NCBI RefSeq assembly: GCF_021165935.1
Contig: NZ_CP088953.1
Coordinates: forward strand, 310,001 to 374,000
Reading direction: 5' to 3'
DNA from: Microbulbifer elongatus
GTDB taxonomy: Bacteria > Pseudomonadota > Gammaproteobacteria > Pseudomonadales > Cellvibrionaceae
Length of the DNA: 64,000 bases
Made by a program: the position numbers and the translations under genes. The notes under the pieces were generated by a model that did no database searches, had not been told where the DNA came from, and saw only the letters and a list, made by a program, of their open reading frames with translations. Of this stretch, positions 43,206 through 51,617 are shown piece after piece. Every line of letters starts with the position of its first letter. The first letter of the stretch is position 1.

Positions 43206-44729
43206 ATGGATCTCATTCATATACATACCGACGATAACGTCGCCGTCAGCAAGGCCCCTCTGCCCGCCGGCACGCTGGTCAACTGGCACGGCAGTCTGAT
43301 GCCGCTGGTGACCGATGTACCCGCGATGCACAAGGTCTGCGTGCACCCGATTGCAGCGGGCCAGCCCGTGATCAAGTACGGCCAGGTTATCGGCTTTGCG
43401 CGGGAGGACATTGCTCCCGGCACCCACGTGCACGAATTCAATATGCAGGCGGGCGACCATCAGGTGGAGCACGACTTCTGCCGGGACTATGTGCCGACGG
43501 AATACGTCGCGCCAGAGCTGCGTGCCACATTTATGGGATATCGGCGCCCCACAGGCAAAGCCGGCACCCGCAATTATCTCGCCGTGGTTTCCACGGTAAA
43601 TTGTTCGGTGACGGTGTCCCGGGCAATCGCCGCGCATTTTCGCGATAGTGGCAAGCTGCGTGATTTCCCCAACGTGGACGGTGTTGTTGCTCTGGGCCAC
43701 GACAGTGGCTGCGGTATGTCCACGACCGGCGAAGGCTACCAGACCTTACTGCGCACCCTCCACGGCTATATCGCACACCCGAATTTTGCCGGCGTTCTGC
43801 TGGTTGGCCTGGGTTGCGAGGCCATGCAGATCGGTAGCCTGATGCGCGAAACCGGTCTTCGGGAAGGCGACAACTTCCAGATAATGACGATCCAGCAACA
43901 GGGGGGGACTCGCGCGGCGATCGAGTCTGGCATCGAGCGCCTGACTGAAATGCTGCCGGCTGCCAATGCCTGCGAGCGCGAGGTCATCCCGGCATCCGAA
44001 CTGACCCTGGCGGTGCAGTGTGGCGGCAGTGATGCTTATTCCGGTATTACCGCCAACGCCGGTCTCGGCGCTGCTGCAGATATTCTGGTGCGCCAGGGGG
44101 GCACCGTGATCTATTCAGAAACCCCGGAGATTTTTGGGGCAGAACACTTACTGACTCGCCGAGCCTGCTCGCCTGAGGTCGCACAGAAGCTGGTCGACCG
44201 GATTACCTGGTGGGAGCATTACACCAGGATTAACGGTGTCGAGCTGAACAATAACCCATCCCCGGGAAACAAAGCCGGTGGCCTGACGACGATTGCCGAA
44301 AAATCCCTCGGCGCACAGGCAAAAGGCGGCACTACCGCACTGCAGGACGTTTACCTGTATGGTGAGCAGGTGCGCGAAAAAGGGCTGGTGTTTATGGACA
44401 GCCCGGGGTTCGACCCGGTATCCGTCACCGGGCAGGTGGCGAGTGGGGCGAACATCGTATGCTTCACCACCGGGCGCGGCTCGGCATTTGGTGGCAAACC
44501 GGTGCCGAGTATCAAGCTGGCGAGCAATTCGAACCTGTTTGAGCGTATGCGAGAAGATATGGATATCGACTGCGGCGGAATACTGGATAAACGGTTCACC
44601 GTCGCCGAGTGCGGCGAGATGATATTTCAGCATGTTCTGGCGATCGCTTCCGGCGAGCAGAGTGCCAGTGAAAGGCTGGACTACGGCGACAATGAATTTG
44701 CCCCCTGGCATATCGGCGCGGTGGTGTGA
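43206..44729 (+). CDS. uxaA: Altronate dehydratase
   Basis: A 507-residue cytoplasmic enzyme that dehydrates D-altronate to 2-keto-3-deoxygluconate, the galacturonate branch counterpart of UxuA. The N-terminal SAF domain is residues about 5-95 (HIHTDDNVAVSKAPLPAGT). The main domain has YRRPTGKAGTRNYLAVVSTVNCSVTVSRAIA, HDSGCGMSTTGEGYQTLLRTLHGY, LLVGLGCEAMQIG, VQCGGSDAYSGITANAGLGAA, NNNPSPGNKAGGLTTIAEKSLGAQAKGGTT and FTTGRGSAFGGKPVPSIKLASNSNLF. These are standard UxaA features with conserved Cys and His residues. No tagaturonate reductase gene (uxaB) lies nearby. A terminator shared with the convergent hypX-like gene follows. Confidence 0.97.
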   Translation: MDLIHIHTDDNVAVSKAPLPAGTLVNWHGSLMPLVTDVPAMHKVCVHPIAAGQPVIKYGQVIGFAREDIAPGTHVHEFNMQAGDHQVEHDFCRDYVPTEYVAPELRATFMGYRRPTGKAGTRNYLAVVSTVNCSVTVSRAIAAHFRDSGKLRDFPNVDGVVALGHDSGCGMSTTGEGYQTLLRTLHGYIAHPNFAGVLLVGLGCEAMQIGSLMRETGLREGDNFQIMTIQQQGGTRAAIESGIERLTEMLPAANACEREVIPASELTLAVQCGGSDAYSGITANAGLGAAADILVRQGGTVIYSETPEIFGAEHLLTRRACSPEVAQKLVDRITWWEHYTRINGVELNNNPSPGNKAGGLTTIAEKSLGAQAKGGTTALQDVYLYGEQVREKGLVFMDSPGFDPVSVTGQVASGANIVCFTTGRGSAFGGKPVPSIKLASNSNLFERMREDMDIDCGGILDKRFTVAECGEMIFQHVLAIASGEQSASERLDYGDNEFAPWHIGAVV

Positions 44730-44743
44730 TGCCATCCAGTCCG

Positions 44744-44780
44744 CCACAAAAAACCGGCATCCGATGCCGGTTTTTTGTGG
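44744..44780. terminator. Bidirectional terminator between uxaA and the hypX-like gene
   Basis: CCACAAAAAACCGGCAT, three bases, then ATGCCGGTTTTTTGTGG form a perfect 17-bp stem with A and T tracts on both sides. It suits termination of both convergent genes. Confidence 0.92.
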
Positions 44781-44804
44781 CCACCGATGGTCAAACGGCA
44801 GTAA

Positions 44805-46496
44805 TCAGGCCGTTTCCACCTCCTTTGGAAAATCCACCAGCGCCGACTGCAGATAGGCAGGCGTGCACTTGGGACACTGCTTGTACACAAAGGCTTTACG
44901 CGCGCGGTGATATTCTGCCTGCGGATCAAAGAAAGTGCGCCGCATAATCTCCAGCTCCTCACGACGATAGGCTGCCAGGGGCTTGATACGCTCATCCTCG
45001 GCGCGACGCTCCTGTTTCTCCGTCAACAACAGACTGACGCTTTCCGGTGCGGCCAGAGCCGTGCAGTAATCCCGCAACTCACGGTTAAAGGCCTCCGGAT
45101 CTTCCGAAAACAGCAGATCGGCATAACCGTCCTCCAGCGCCTCCGAGGCAAGCACCGGCATACAGGAGGTGGTGTAGCGCTTCGCCATCTCGCCACCCAA
45201 CCGGCGCGGCAACAGGTAGGTCCAGTACTCGGAACCGTATAGGCCCATGGTCTGATAATGGGGGTTGATCACAACCCCATCGCGCACGATGACCAGGTCT
45301 GACGCCAGCGCCATCATGGCCCCGCCAGCACCGGCATTGGAGCGCACCGCAGAAACCGTGATCTTGTCCTGGGTATGGATCACCTCTGCAACAAAATCAT
45401 CGATGGCGTTAATGTTTTCCCAGGACTCCTCGGCCGGGTCATCCGCCGCTTCAATGGTATTGAGGTGGATACCATTGCTCCAGAACTCATCCCCGCCCAT
45501 AAGCACAATCACCTTCACATCGGAAGCCGCCAGCTCGCGGTACTGAGCCAGCAACGCTTTGCACTGCCCGGTGGACATGGCACCGCCGTGAAAGGACCAG
45601 AATAGATAGGCCACATTATCGGTGTACTCGACCCAGATATCCTGCACCGCAGGCGGTGCTTCCGGAAGCGCATCCACCGGGTAATCCAGCAATGGCGGAA
45701 TCACGTCTGCCGCCGGTAATTTGAAGCTACCGGCGACTTTGGCGTGAGAAAGCCACACCGCACCATCTACCGTTGCCCGACAGATGCGGCCACCGGCACT
45801 GACCAGATACGCCCCCGGTGTGCCGGTAAATTCCTGCGCCGCCACGCCGCCGAACAGGTTAACGGTGACCCCGCCGATTTCTTCCCGAATACCGGGCAGG
45901 CTATCCGCGGCACGCAGTTTTTTCAGCACGACCGCGGTGGTGTCCTGCTGCCAGTCGATGGCGCGGTCCTTCTGCGTCATGGTAGGTAACAGACAACCGG
46001 GCGCACGGGCTTCATCCAGCGGGCGCGGCACGAAATCATTCTCCATAAAAGACTGGATCGCCTGCTTTACCAGTGCCACCGCGGTGGTGGTAACTTCGCG
46101 GCGATAAAGGCTGGATTTGGACGCGCCCGGACGCAGTGGAAAGTTTTGTGTACCCCAGATATCCCCGGCATCCATGGTGTCATTGGCCTGCAGCAGGGTG
46201 ACACCCCAGCGGGGCTGCTCCTGATGGATGGCCCAGTCCAGCGACGAAGGCCCGCGATCGCCTTCGATGCCGGGATGCACCACCAGACAGGGCAGCTGCT
46301 GCCATATCGCATCGGGAATTTTATGTTTTAAAAACGGACAGATGATCAAATTCGGACGAAAGCGCTCGACCGCTGCTTCCATCTCGGCGTCACTGGTCGC
46401 TAGTTGCACCAACAGTTCACACCCGGATCGAGACAGTTCGCGGTGCACGCGCTGACTCAAACCATTGAAAGCACTGCACAGTAGCAGTACGCGCAT
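44805..46496 (-). CDS. hypX: HypX-like protein (formyltransferase-like plus enoyl-CoA hydratase-like domains)
   Basis: A 563-residue fusion. Residues about 1-260 resemble the N-10-formyl-tetrahydrofolate formyltransferase part of HypX/HoxX, with the characteristic HPGIEGDRGPSSLDWAIHQ (about 73-91). Residues about 285-560 form a crotonase-like domain (FWSFHGGAMSTGQCKAL, VLMGGDEFWSNGIHLNTIEAAD, SNAGAGGAMMALASDLVI). Length and order match HypX, which makes the CO ligand of NiFe-hydrogenase from formyl-THF and CoA in aerobic hydrogen oxidisers. No hydrogenase or other hyp genes are in the window, so its partner must lie elsewhere or the protein has another job. It is transcribed alone, convergent to uxaA. 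Confidence 0.88.
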   Translation of the reverse strand: MRVLLLCSAFNGLSQRVHRELSRSGCELLVQLATSDAEMEAAVERFRPNLIICPFLKHKIPDAIWQQLPCLVVHPGIEGDRGPSSLDWAIHQEQPRWGVTLLQANDTMDAGDIWGTQNFPLRPGASKSSLYRREVTTTAVALVKQAIQSFMENDFVPRPLDEARAPGCLLPTMTQKDRAIDWQQDTTAVVLKKLRAADSLPGIREEIGGVTVNLFGGVAAQEFTGTPGAYLVSAGGRICRATVDGAVWLSHAKVAGSFKLPAADVIPPLLDYPVDALPEAPPAVQDIWVEYTDNVAYLFWSFHGGAMSTGQCKALLAQYRELAASDVKVIVLMGGDEFWSNGIHLNTIEAADDPAEESWENINAIDDFVAEVIHTQDKITVSAVRSNAGAGGAMMALASDLVIVRDGVVINPHYQTMGLYGSEYWTYLLPRRLGGEMAKRYTTSCMPVLASEALEDGYADLLFSEDPEAFNRELRDYCTALAAPESVSLLLTEKQERRAEDERIKPLAAYRREELEIMRRTFFDPQAEYHRARKAFVYKQCPKCTPAYLQSALVDFPKEVETA

Positions 46497-46693
46497 TTAT
46501 ACCTCCATGTATATTGATTGTTATTATTTACGTCCCCACATGCTTGCTACATACACGGTGAGACAACAGGATGATAATAAAAATTATCCCGAAATCAGCA
46601 AGCGATTTAGATTATCTCCCTTCAGTGAGAACCAGGTCCGACTAAATTGTTGCATTAAGTCTGCCAATTTTGCATCAGCCCCGGGTCGTAGAA

Positions 46694-46726
46694 ATAAAAA
46701 AGGCACGAGTCTCGTGCCTTTTTTAT
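46694..46726. terminator. Bidirectional terminator downstream of the small membrane protein gene
   Basis: AAAAAAGGCACGAG, a short loop and CTCGTGCCTTTTTT form a strong hairpin with T tracts both ways. It lies about 110 bp past the stop of the gene at 46838-47029. The rest of the gap to hypX (46497-46693) shows no gene. Confidence 0.9.
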
Positions 46727-46837
46727 CAGGTTTTTACGGTATTGAACGAATGACCGGTAAAAACGACGTATCGAATTTTTGTTCGGTTTCCATGCACCGT
46801 GGCGACGGCAATGGATGCCTGCGGGCACCACTGCGTG

Positions 46838-47029
46838 TCAGGAACGTTCGGGTGCTTTACTCAGCAGTACAATAATCAACGTAGCCAGTGGACCGAACAG
46901 CAAACTGATTATCCACCAGAAAAGCCCACTGCGATTTTTTCCCTGGGCAAGCCCCGCATTAATCAGAGACAGCGTTCCCCAGCCAACCAGCCACTCTCGC
47001 GACTGGATCATGACCTGATACTCTTCCAT
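46838..47029 (-). CDS. Small membrane protein, 63 residues, unknown function
   Basis: MEEYQVMIQSREWLVGWGTLSLINAGLAQGKNRSGLFWWIISLLFGPLATLIIVLLSKAPERS. It has an AAGGAG ribosome site at eight-base spacing and a terminator downstream, so it looks like a real gene. The C-terminal half (about residues 36-57) is one strong membrane segment, and the NAGLAQGKNRSGLFWW...GPLATL stretch resembles small phospholipase-D-nuclease-like or DUF-type membrane proteins seen in many gammaproteobacteria. It lies 52 bp downstream of pepB on the same strand. Function is not known. Confidence 0.75.
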   Translation of the reverse strand: MEEYQVMIQSREWLVGWGTLSLINAGLAQGKNRSGLFWWIISLLFGPLATLIIVLLSKAPERS

Positions 47030-47081
47030 GCGGCGGACTCCTTGAAAATGGGGGCTATAACCGTAAAAAAATCAGGCAGCG

Positions 47082-48371
47082 TTAACTGTCCTGCAGGAAA
47101 CGGGCAATCGTGCGGAAACCGTGCCCCTTGGCACCTTGCGCCCACTGATCGTTGGCACCGGGAAGGTAGGAGCCGGAAAGATCCATATGCACCCAGCCGC
47201 GCCCTTCATCACGTACGAATTTCGCGAGAAACGCCGCAGCAGTGGATGCGCCCGGGGTACCATCCATTCCGACGTTGGCAATTTCTGCAAACCCTGAAGG
47301 GATCTGCTCCAGATGAAATTTTTCCAGCGGCAGGCGCCAGGCTTTTTCATTTTCTGCTTTTGCTGCACTCAGCACCTTGTCCGCCATGGCATCTTCCAGG
47401 CTCAGTACCGAGTTGTAGTCCCGCCCGACTGCCATTTTCGCGGCACCGGTCAGGGTTGCTGCGTCGAGAATATACTGCGGGTTCTGGTCACTGGCCTCCA
47501 GCAGACCGTCCGCCAGCACCAGGCGCCCTTCCGCATCGGTATTCAGAATTTCCGCGGTCACACCATTTCTGTAGGTGATCACATCACCCAGTTTGAAAGC
47601 GGTTCCGGAGATCAGGTTCTCCGCACAACACAGGTACAGCTTGACGCGCTTCTGTAATCCTCGGGCGATAGCCAGTGCCAGGCCGCCGCTCACCATGGCC
47701 GCGCCGCCCATATCGGATTTCATATGCGCCATGCCCGCCGACGGCTTGATACTGTAGCCACCGGAGTCGAAGGTAATACCCTTACCCACCAGGCAGATAT
47801 CCACCGCAGCATCGCTTTTTCCGGTGGGGTTGTAGTCCAGCTGCAGCATGGCACCGCCCCGCTCACTGCCACGACCTACGTTGTAGATGCCCATAAAGCC
47901 TTCATCCAGCAGCGCGTCACCGTCGACGATGCGGTAGCTCACCGCATCCGGCGCGAGCTTCTGCAGCATGTCAGCAGCACTTTCCGCCAGGGCGCGGGGA
48001 AAGATGTTTTCCGGGGAGCCGTTGGTGATCTCGCGCACCCATAACCCGGCCGCCTTGCGCGCTTCCAGTTCCTCGCGCTCCGCGCCCTCCGCCAGCCCCC
48101 AGTCCAGTGTGCTTTTGCGGTTGGGATTGTAGTAACCCGCCCAGAATGCCCAGCGGCTCTCCAGATCCCAGTTGTCACCGGCAAGAGTGATGTCGGTGAT
48201 GCCCATACCATCCAGACGGCGCGCAGCGCGCTGTACTGCCACCAGAAGACCGCCGGTTGCGTCGGTGGCATGAATACGCGCTTCGGATTCCGCAAAGCTC
48301 AGCAGTGCATTTTTCCCCCAGTGCTCTGCCGCCGCAGTTGTTTCCAGCTTTACCTGCATCGCCGTTGTCAT
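47082..48371 (-). CDS. pepB: M17 leucyl aminopeptidase, PepB type
   Basis: The start at 48371 (MTTAMQVKLETTAAAEHWGKNALLSF) has AAGG at suitable spacing and gives 429 residues, close to PepB (about 427); the longer frame lacks a ribosome site. It is a cytoplasmic two-metal aminopeptidase that removes N-terminal residues from small peptides. Metal and catalytic motifs are VGKGITFDSGGYSIKPSAGMAHMKSDMGGAAMV (about 190-220, Lys and Asp ligands) and the M17 signature NTDAEGRLVLADGL (about 271-284) with catalytic Arg. The N-terminus is short, as in PepB. It stands apart from the sugar genes. Confidence 0.94.
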   Translation of the reverse strand: MTTAMQVKLETTAAAEHWGKNALLSFAESEARIHATDATGGLLVAVQRAARRLDGMGITDITLAGDNWDLESRWAFWAGYYNPNRKSTLDWGLAEGAEREELEARKAAGLWVREITNGSPENIFPRALAESAADMLQKLAPDAVSYRIVDGDALLDEGFMGIYNVGRGSERGGAMLQLDYNPTGKSDAAVDICLVGKGITFDSGGYSIKPSAGMAHMKSDMGGAAMVSGGLALAIARGLQKRVKLYLCCAENLISGTAFKLGDVITYRNGVTAEILNTDAEGRLVLADGLLEASDQNPQYILDAATLTGAAKMAVGRDYNSVLSLEDAMADKVLSAAKAENEKAWRLPLEKFHLEQIPSGFAEIANVGMDGTPGASTAAAFLAKFVRDEGRGWVHMDLSGSYLPGANDQWAQGAKGHGFRTIARFLQDS

Positions 48372-48543
48372 CTTCACACCTTGCTTGATTTCGAGAAATA
48401 GAATGATGGGTAGCCTAATGGCTGCCTGTGTCTGTGACACTGTATTGGGTCATTCTAGCAGCCTGCAAGGGCCAAAGGTTTGCGCGCCCCGGGACACTGC
48501 CGATACACTTCAGGGGTTAAAAATAACGACAAGGATGTGACTT

Positions 48544-49977
48544 ATGGCCGATGCCTGCCACTACCACTCCAGCGCCGATGCCGTCTGGCACTGCACTGGA
48601 TGCAGTAAGGAGTACTGCGGGGACTGCGTTCCCGGATCTGTGGATAACTATTATCAATCCACCCCCAAATGCATTCTGTGCAACAACCGGCTGGAAAATG
48701 TCGGCGCCAGCAACAAGGCCAAGCCGTTCTGGCAGATGGCCCCCTTCTACTTTCGCTACGCTATCAGCCCCGGTCCCCTGACCGTTTCCGCCATCTGTGC
48801 AGTGGCGGCGCTGGCCATCAGCGGACTTGGATGGCTCTCCATCTTTGTACTGGTGGCCATGCTGGCGGTGGTGATCCGCTACAACCTGCTGGTGATCGAG
48901 AAACTGGCCAGCGGCGACCTGAACGCCCCAACCTTCGGCGACGCCCAGGACGGGCGCAGCGCCGCGGTCTTTGCCCGTGTGATCGGCATGATACTGGTCG
49001 CCGGTGGCGGCGGTGCGCTGGTAATGAGCACCTTTGGCGAGGGCGCCACCCAGGCCTACTCCATCGCGCTGTCGCTGCTGGGCCCGGCGGCGATGATCGT
49101 GCTGGCGCTGGAACACAGCCTGCGGGCGGCAGTAAACCCCCTCAAGCTGCTGCATTTCACCCTGATTATCGGCTGGCCCTACTGGCTGCTGTGGTTGTCC
49201 ACAAGTGCGGTCTCGGCGGCGCCGGGCCTTCTGCTGCCGGTGGTCGCCGGCAAACTGCCGGTGTGGATGCTATTGCCGTTACTGGCCTTCGCCACCAGCT
49301 ATTTCTCGATCGTGACCAGTGCCATGATGGGCTACATCTGTCTGACCCGGCAGAAAAAGCTCGGCGTCACCTCACAGGTGGACGACCAGGACTATCTGGA
49401 GGAGCGGGAGTTTGACCGGCGCAAGGCGCTGGCGGATGCGAGTATTTTCCTGCGTGAAGGGCGCTTCGATGAGGCGCGCAAGACGCTGGTCAGCGTACTG
49501 CGCCAGCAGCCCAACGATATCCCCCTGAACGAACGCTATTACCGCCTGTTGCTGGCCACCGATGACAAGAAGGCCCTGCGGGAACTGGGGCCGCACCTGC
49601 TGGAACGGTTCGTTACCCTGAACCAGCCCCACAAGGCCGCGGAGCTGTATGTGGCGACCATGCAATCCCACGGCGCTCCGGCCATCGACAAGTCCTTATT
49701 GCGCCACCAGATCGCCGAGGCACTCTACCGCCAGCGCCAGTTCAAACCGGCACTGGCGTTGGTGAACAACCTGCACAAGGAAGACCCCCACTATACCCGT
49801 CTGGATAGCGCATACCTGTTACTGGCGAAAATCTATATGGACGGGTTCAACCGCACGGACAACAGCCGCAAACTGCTGGCGTTTGTGCGCGGTAAGTTTC
49901 CGAAAAGTGCGGTGCTTGGGGAAGTGAAACAGCTGGAGGCGATTCTCGCCGCGGAAGAAAACGCACAGCCTGCTTAA
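48544..49977 (+). CDS. Membrane protein with N-terminal B-box-type zinc motif and C-terminal TPR-like region
   Basis: A 477-residue protein. Residues about 5-47 hold a Cys/His cluster (CHYHSSADAVWHCTGCSKEYCGDC ... CILCNNRL) like B-box or double zinc ribbon motifs. About five hydrophobic segments follow between residues 75 and 275, the last near TSYFSIVTSAMMGYICL. The C-terminal half (about 295-470) is helical, with repeat-like units (ADASIFLREGRFDEARKTLVSVLRQQPNDIPLNERYYRLLLAT, AEALYRQRQFKPALALVNNLHKEDPHY) resembling tetratricopeptide repeats. The exact role is unknown; protein-protein interaction at the inner membrane is likely. It has an AAGGATG ribosome site and ends next to an intergenic repeat. 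Confidence 0.88.
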   Translation: MADACHYHSSADAVWHCTGCSKEYCGDCVPGSVDNYYQSTPKCILCNNRLENVGASNKAKPFWQMAPFYFRYAISPGPLTVSAICAVAALAISGLGWLSIFVLVAMLAVVIRYNLLVIEKLASGDLNAPTFGDAQDGRSAAVFARVIGMILVAGGGGALVMSTFGEGATQAYSIALSLLGPAAMIVLALEHSLRAAVNPLKLLHFTLIIGWPYWLLWLSTSAVSAAPGLLLPVVAGKLPVWMLLPLLAFATSYFSIVTSAMMGYICLTRQKKLGVTSQVDDQDYLEEREFDRRKALADASIFLREGRFDEARKTLVSVLRQQPNDIPLNERYYRLLLATDDKKALRELGPHLLERFVTLNQPHKAAELYVATMQSHGAPAIDKSLLRHQIAEALYRQRQFKPALALVNNLHKEDPHYTRLDSAYLLLAKIYMDGFNRTDNSRKLLAFVRGKFPKSAVLGEVKQLEAILAAEENAQPA

Positions 49978-49980
49978 CTT

Positions 49981-50062
49981 TCGTCACCCCCGCGAAGGCG
50001 GGGGTCCAGAATACCGAGGTGCCGAAAAAAAATTCTGGATTCCCGCCTTCGCGGGAATGACG
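49981..50062. repeat. Intergenic inverted repeat pair, second copy
   Basis: CGTCACCCCCGCGAAGGC... (49982 on) and ATTCCCGCCTTCGCGGGAAT...GACGG (to 50062) are inverted hairpin units separated by about 30 bp. It is the same family as 33594-33665 but with the two halves in the opposite order. It sits between convergent genes, where it could end both transcripts. Confidence 0.75.
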
Positions 50063-50072
50063 GTAGAGAGAC

Positions 50073-51479
50073 CTAAACCGCCGCCGGCTGTAACGTCCGC
50101 GCAAAATCCAGTGCCCTGCGCGCACGCTCTTCATCGCCGCAACGGCGGTAGTGTTCGACCAGGCCATTGGCCAGGCGCGCCATCAGCGGGTGGCGCTGCT
50201 GTTTTTGCTGCAGGCGCTGCAGTAAGACTTCCACCAATCCCCAGTGTTTTTCCCCCGCCGCCCGCTGCGCCAGAACAAGACACACACGCGCCGTGAGCGC
50301 ACGGGGCTCTCGGGTTTGGGCGAGATAGGATTCCAACCCTTCCGCTACCGGCGCAAAGTCCTGCTCGGGCATCTTGGCCAGGGCAAACAGCCCCAGCCAG
50401 GCGCGGTGGTGGGCCTCGCTTTCGGGTGCCAGAGCGGTGAGCTCGATGGACTTCCGGATCAGGGACAGGGATTCCGGATGCTGCCTGACCGCGGCGGTGG
50501 CGGCCTGACCCGCCTCCAGCAGCTTGCCGCTATTCTGCAGGGATTCGATACGCGCCAGCGCCAATTGCTCCGGGGTCGGAGGCAGGTCTTCTTCCACTTG
50601 GATCTCGCGGCTGGGGCGCACGCGAATCAGCGCCATGGTGCAGACAAACCCCGCAATCAGTCCGCCGAAGTGCGCCCAGTAGGCGATATTCTCGCTGCCG
50701 AAGAAATACCCGAAGACTTCCTTGCCCAACCACAGGGGCAGCACCATCAGTGCCGGTGCGGTGAATTCGCCAAAAGCAAAACCCAGGGTGTAGAAGAACC
50801 GCAGTCGACGAATCCCGTAGACGGCAACAAACATACCCATCACCGCAGAGACGGCACCGGAGGCACCGATCATCGGCATCATGCTGCCCGCTTCCACCCC
50901 CATGTGCAGACCGGCGGCGGCGAGGCCACCGACAAGATACAGACCGATAAACCAGGCGGCACCCAGTGCCAGTTCCACCGACAGACCAAACAGCAGCAGG
51001 AAGACCATATTGCCCAGCAGGTGATCCCAGCCGCCGTGCAGGAACATATGCCCCAATAACCCCTTGAGGGTGGGCTCTGCGGGTATCAGGCCAAAGGCGA
51101 AACTGGAGAGGCTGTCGCGCCGCTCGGCAAACTGCTGCCGCTGCGCAAGCCACTGCTCCGCCCCTTCCTGCTCCAGCCGGGTCACCAGCCAGTTATGGAA
51201 TTCGCGGCTCCACAGCAGCTGCTCGTAGATGAATTCTTCTCCGGCACCCTGCGCCTGGGTCCGCCACTCGGGCTTTTCCGCATCCACAAACTCGTAAAAG
51301 CGCCCCTCGTCCAGAACCGGCAGTTCGCTGGAGAAATAAAACTCTTCCGCCACCCGCCAGCGGTCTTCATCACCGCTCTGGTAGAGCACAAACACCAGCA
51401 GATTGGCGAGGATCAGCGCAAAACACACCAGTGGGGGCCGGCGCCAGTCGGGTTTGTTCTGAATCGGAATAATCAGCAA
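50073..51479 (-). CDS. Rhomboid-family intramembrane serine protease with long soluble tail
   Basis: A 468-residue protein. The first membrane segment is at residues about 15-35, followed by a loop of about 110 residues, then the rhomboid core (about 150-290): LLGHMFLHGGWDHLLGNMVFLLLFG, MIGASGAVSAVMGMF with the catalytic Ser about 208, and YWAHFGGLIAGFVCTM with the catalytic His about 269. Both catalytic residues are present, so it should be active. The cytoplasmic tail (about 300-468) is helical, with repeat-like spacing. The following mscS-like gene is on the same strand upstream. It ends in TAG. Substrates are unknown. Confidence 0.92.
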   Translation of the reverse strand: MLIIPIQNKPDWRRPPLVCFALILANLLVFVLYQSGDEDRWRVAEEFYFSSELPVLDEGRFYEFVDAEKPEWRTQAQGAGEEFIYEQLLWSREFHNWLVTRLEQEGAEQWLAQRQQFAERRDSLSSFAFGLIPAEPTLKGLLGHMFLHGGWDHLLGNMVFLLLFGLSVELALGAAWFIGLYLVGGLAAAGLHMGVEAGSMMPMIGASGAVSAVMGMFVAVYGIRRLRFFYTLGFAFGEFTAPALMVLPLWLGKEVFGYFFGSENIAYWAHFGGLIAGFVCTMALIRVRPSREIQVEEDLPPTPEQLALARIESLQNSGKLLEAGQAATAAVRQHPESLSLIRKSIELTALAPESEAHHRAWLGLFALAKMPEQDFAPVAEGLESYLAQTREPRALTARVCLVLAQRAAGEKHWGLVEVLLQRLQQKQQRHPLMARLANGLVEHYRRCGDEERARRALDFARTLQPAAV

Positions 51480-51617
51480 GAGGGGGCCTGCGGTCGGTTG
51501 GGCAGTGGGCCGTTGTTATCTGGGCCATCAGAATACAGGGGAGGAGAATAGAGGTCAGCCCCGATTTCTGCCCGAATGGCCACAATGACGGGTTTCGCGC
51601 CGCAGATAGCGCCAAAA

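Noticed and set aside
44805-46496. Reading the hypX-like gene as a sugar-nucleotide formyltransferase or a plain enoyl-CoA hydratase
   Set aside because: The fusion order, the length and the HPGIEGDRGPSSLDWAI stretch match HypX rather than either single-domain family.
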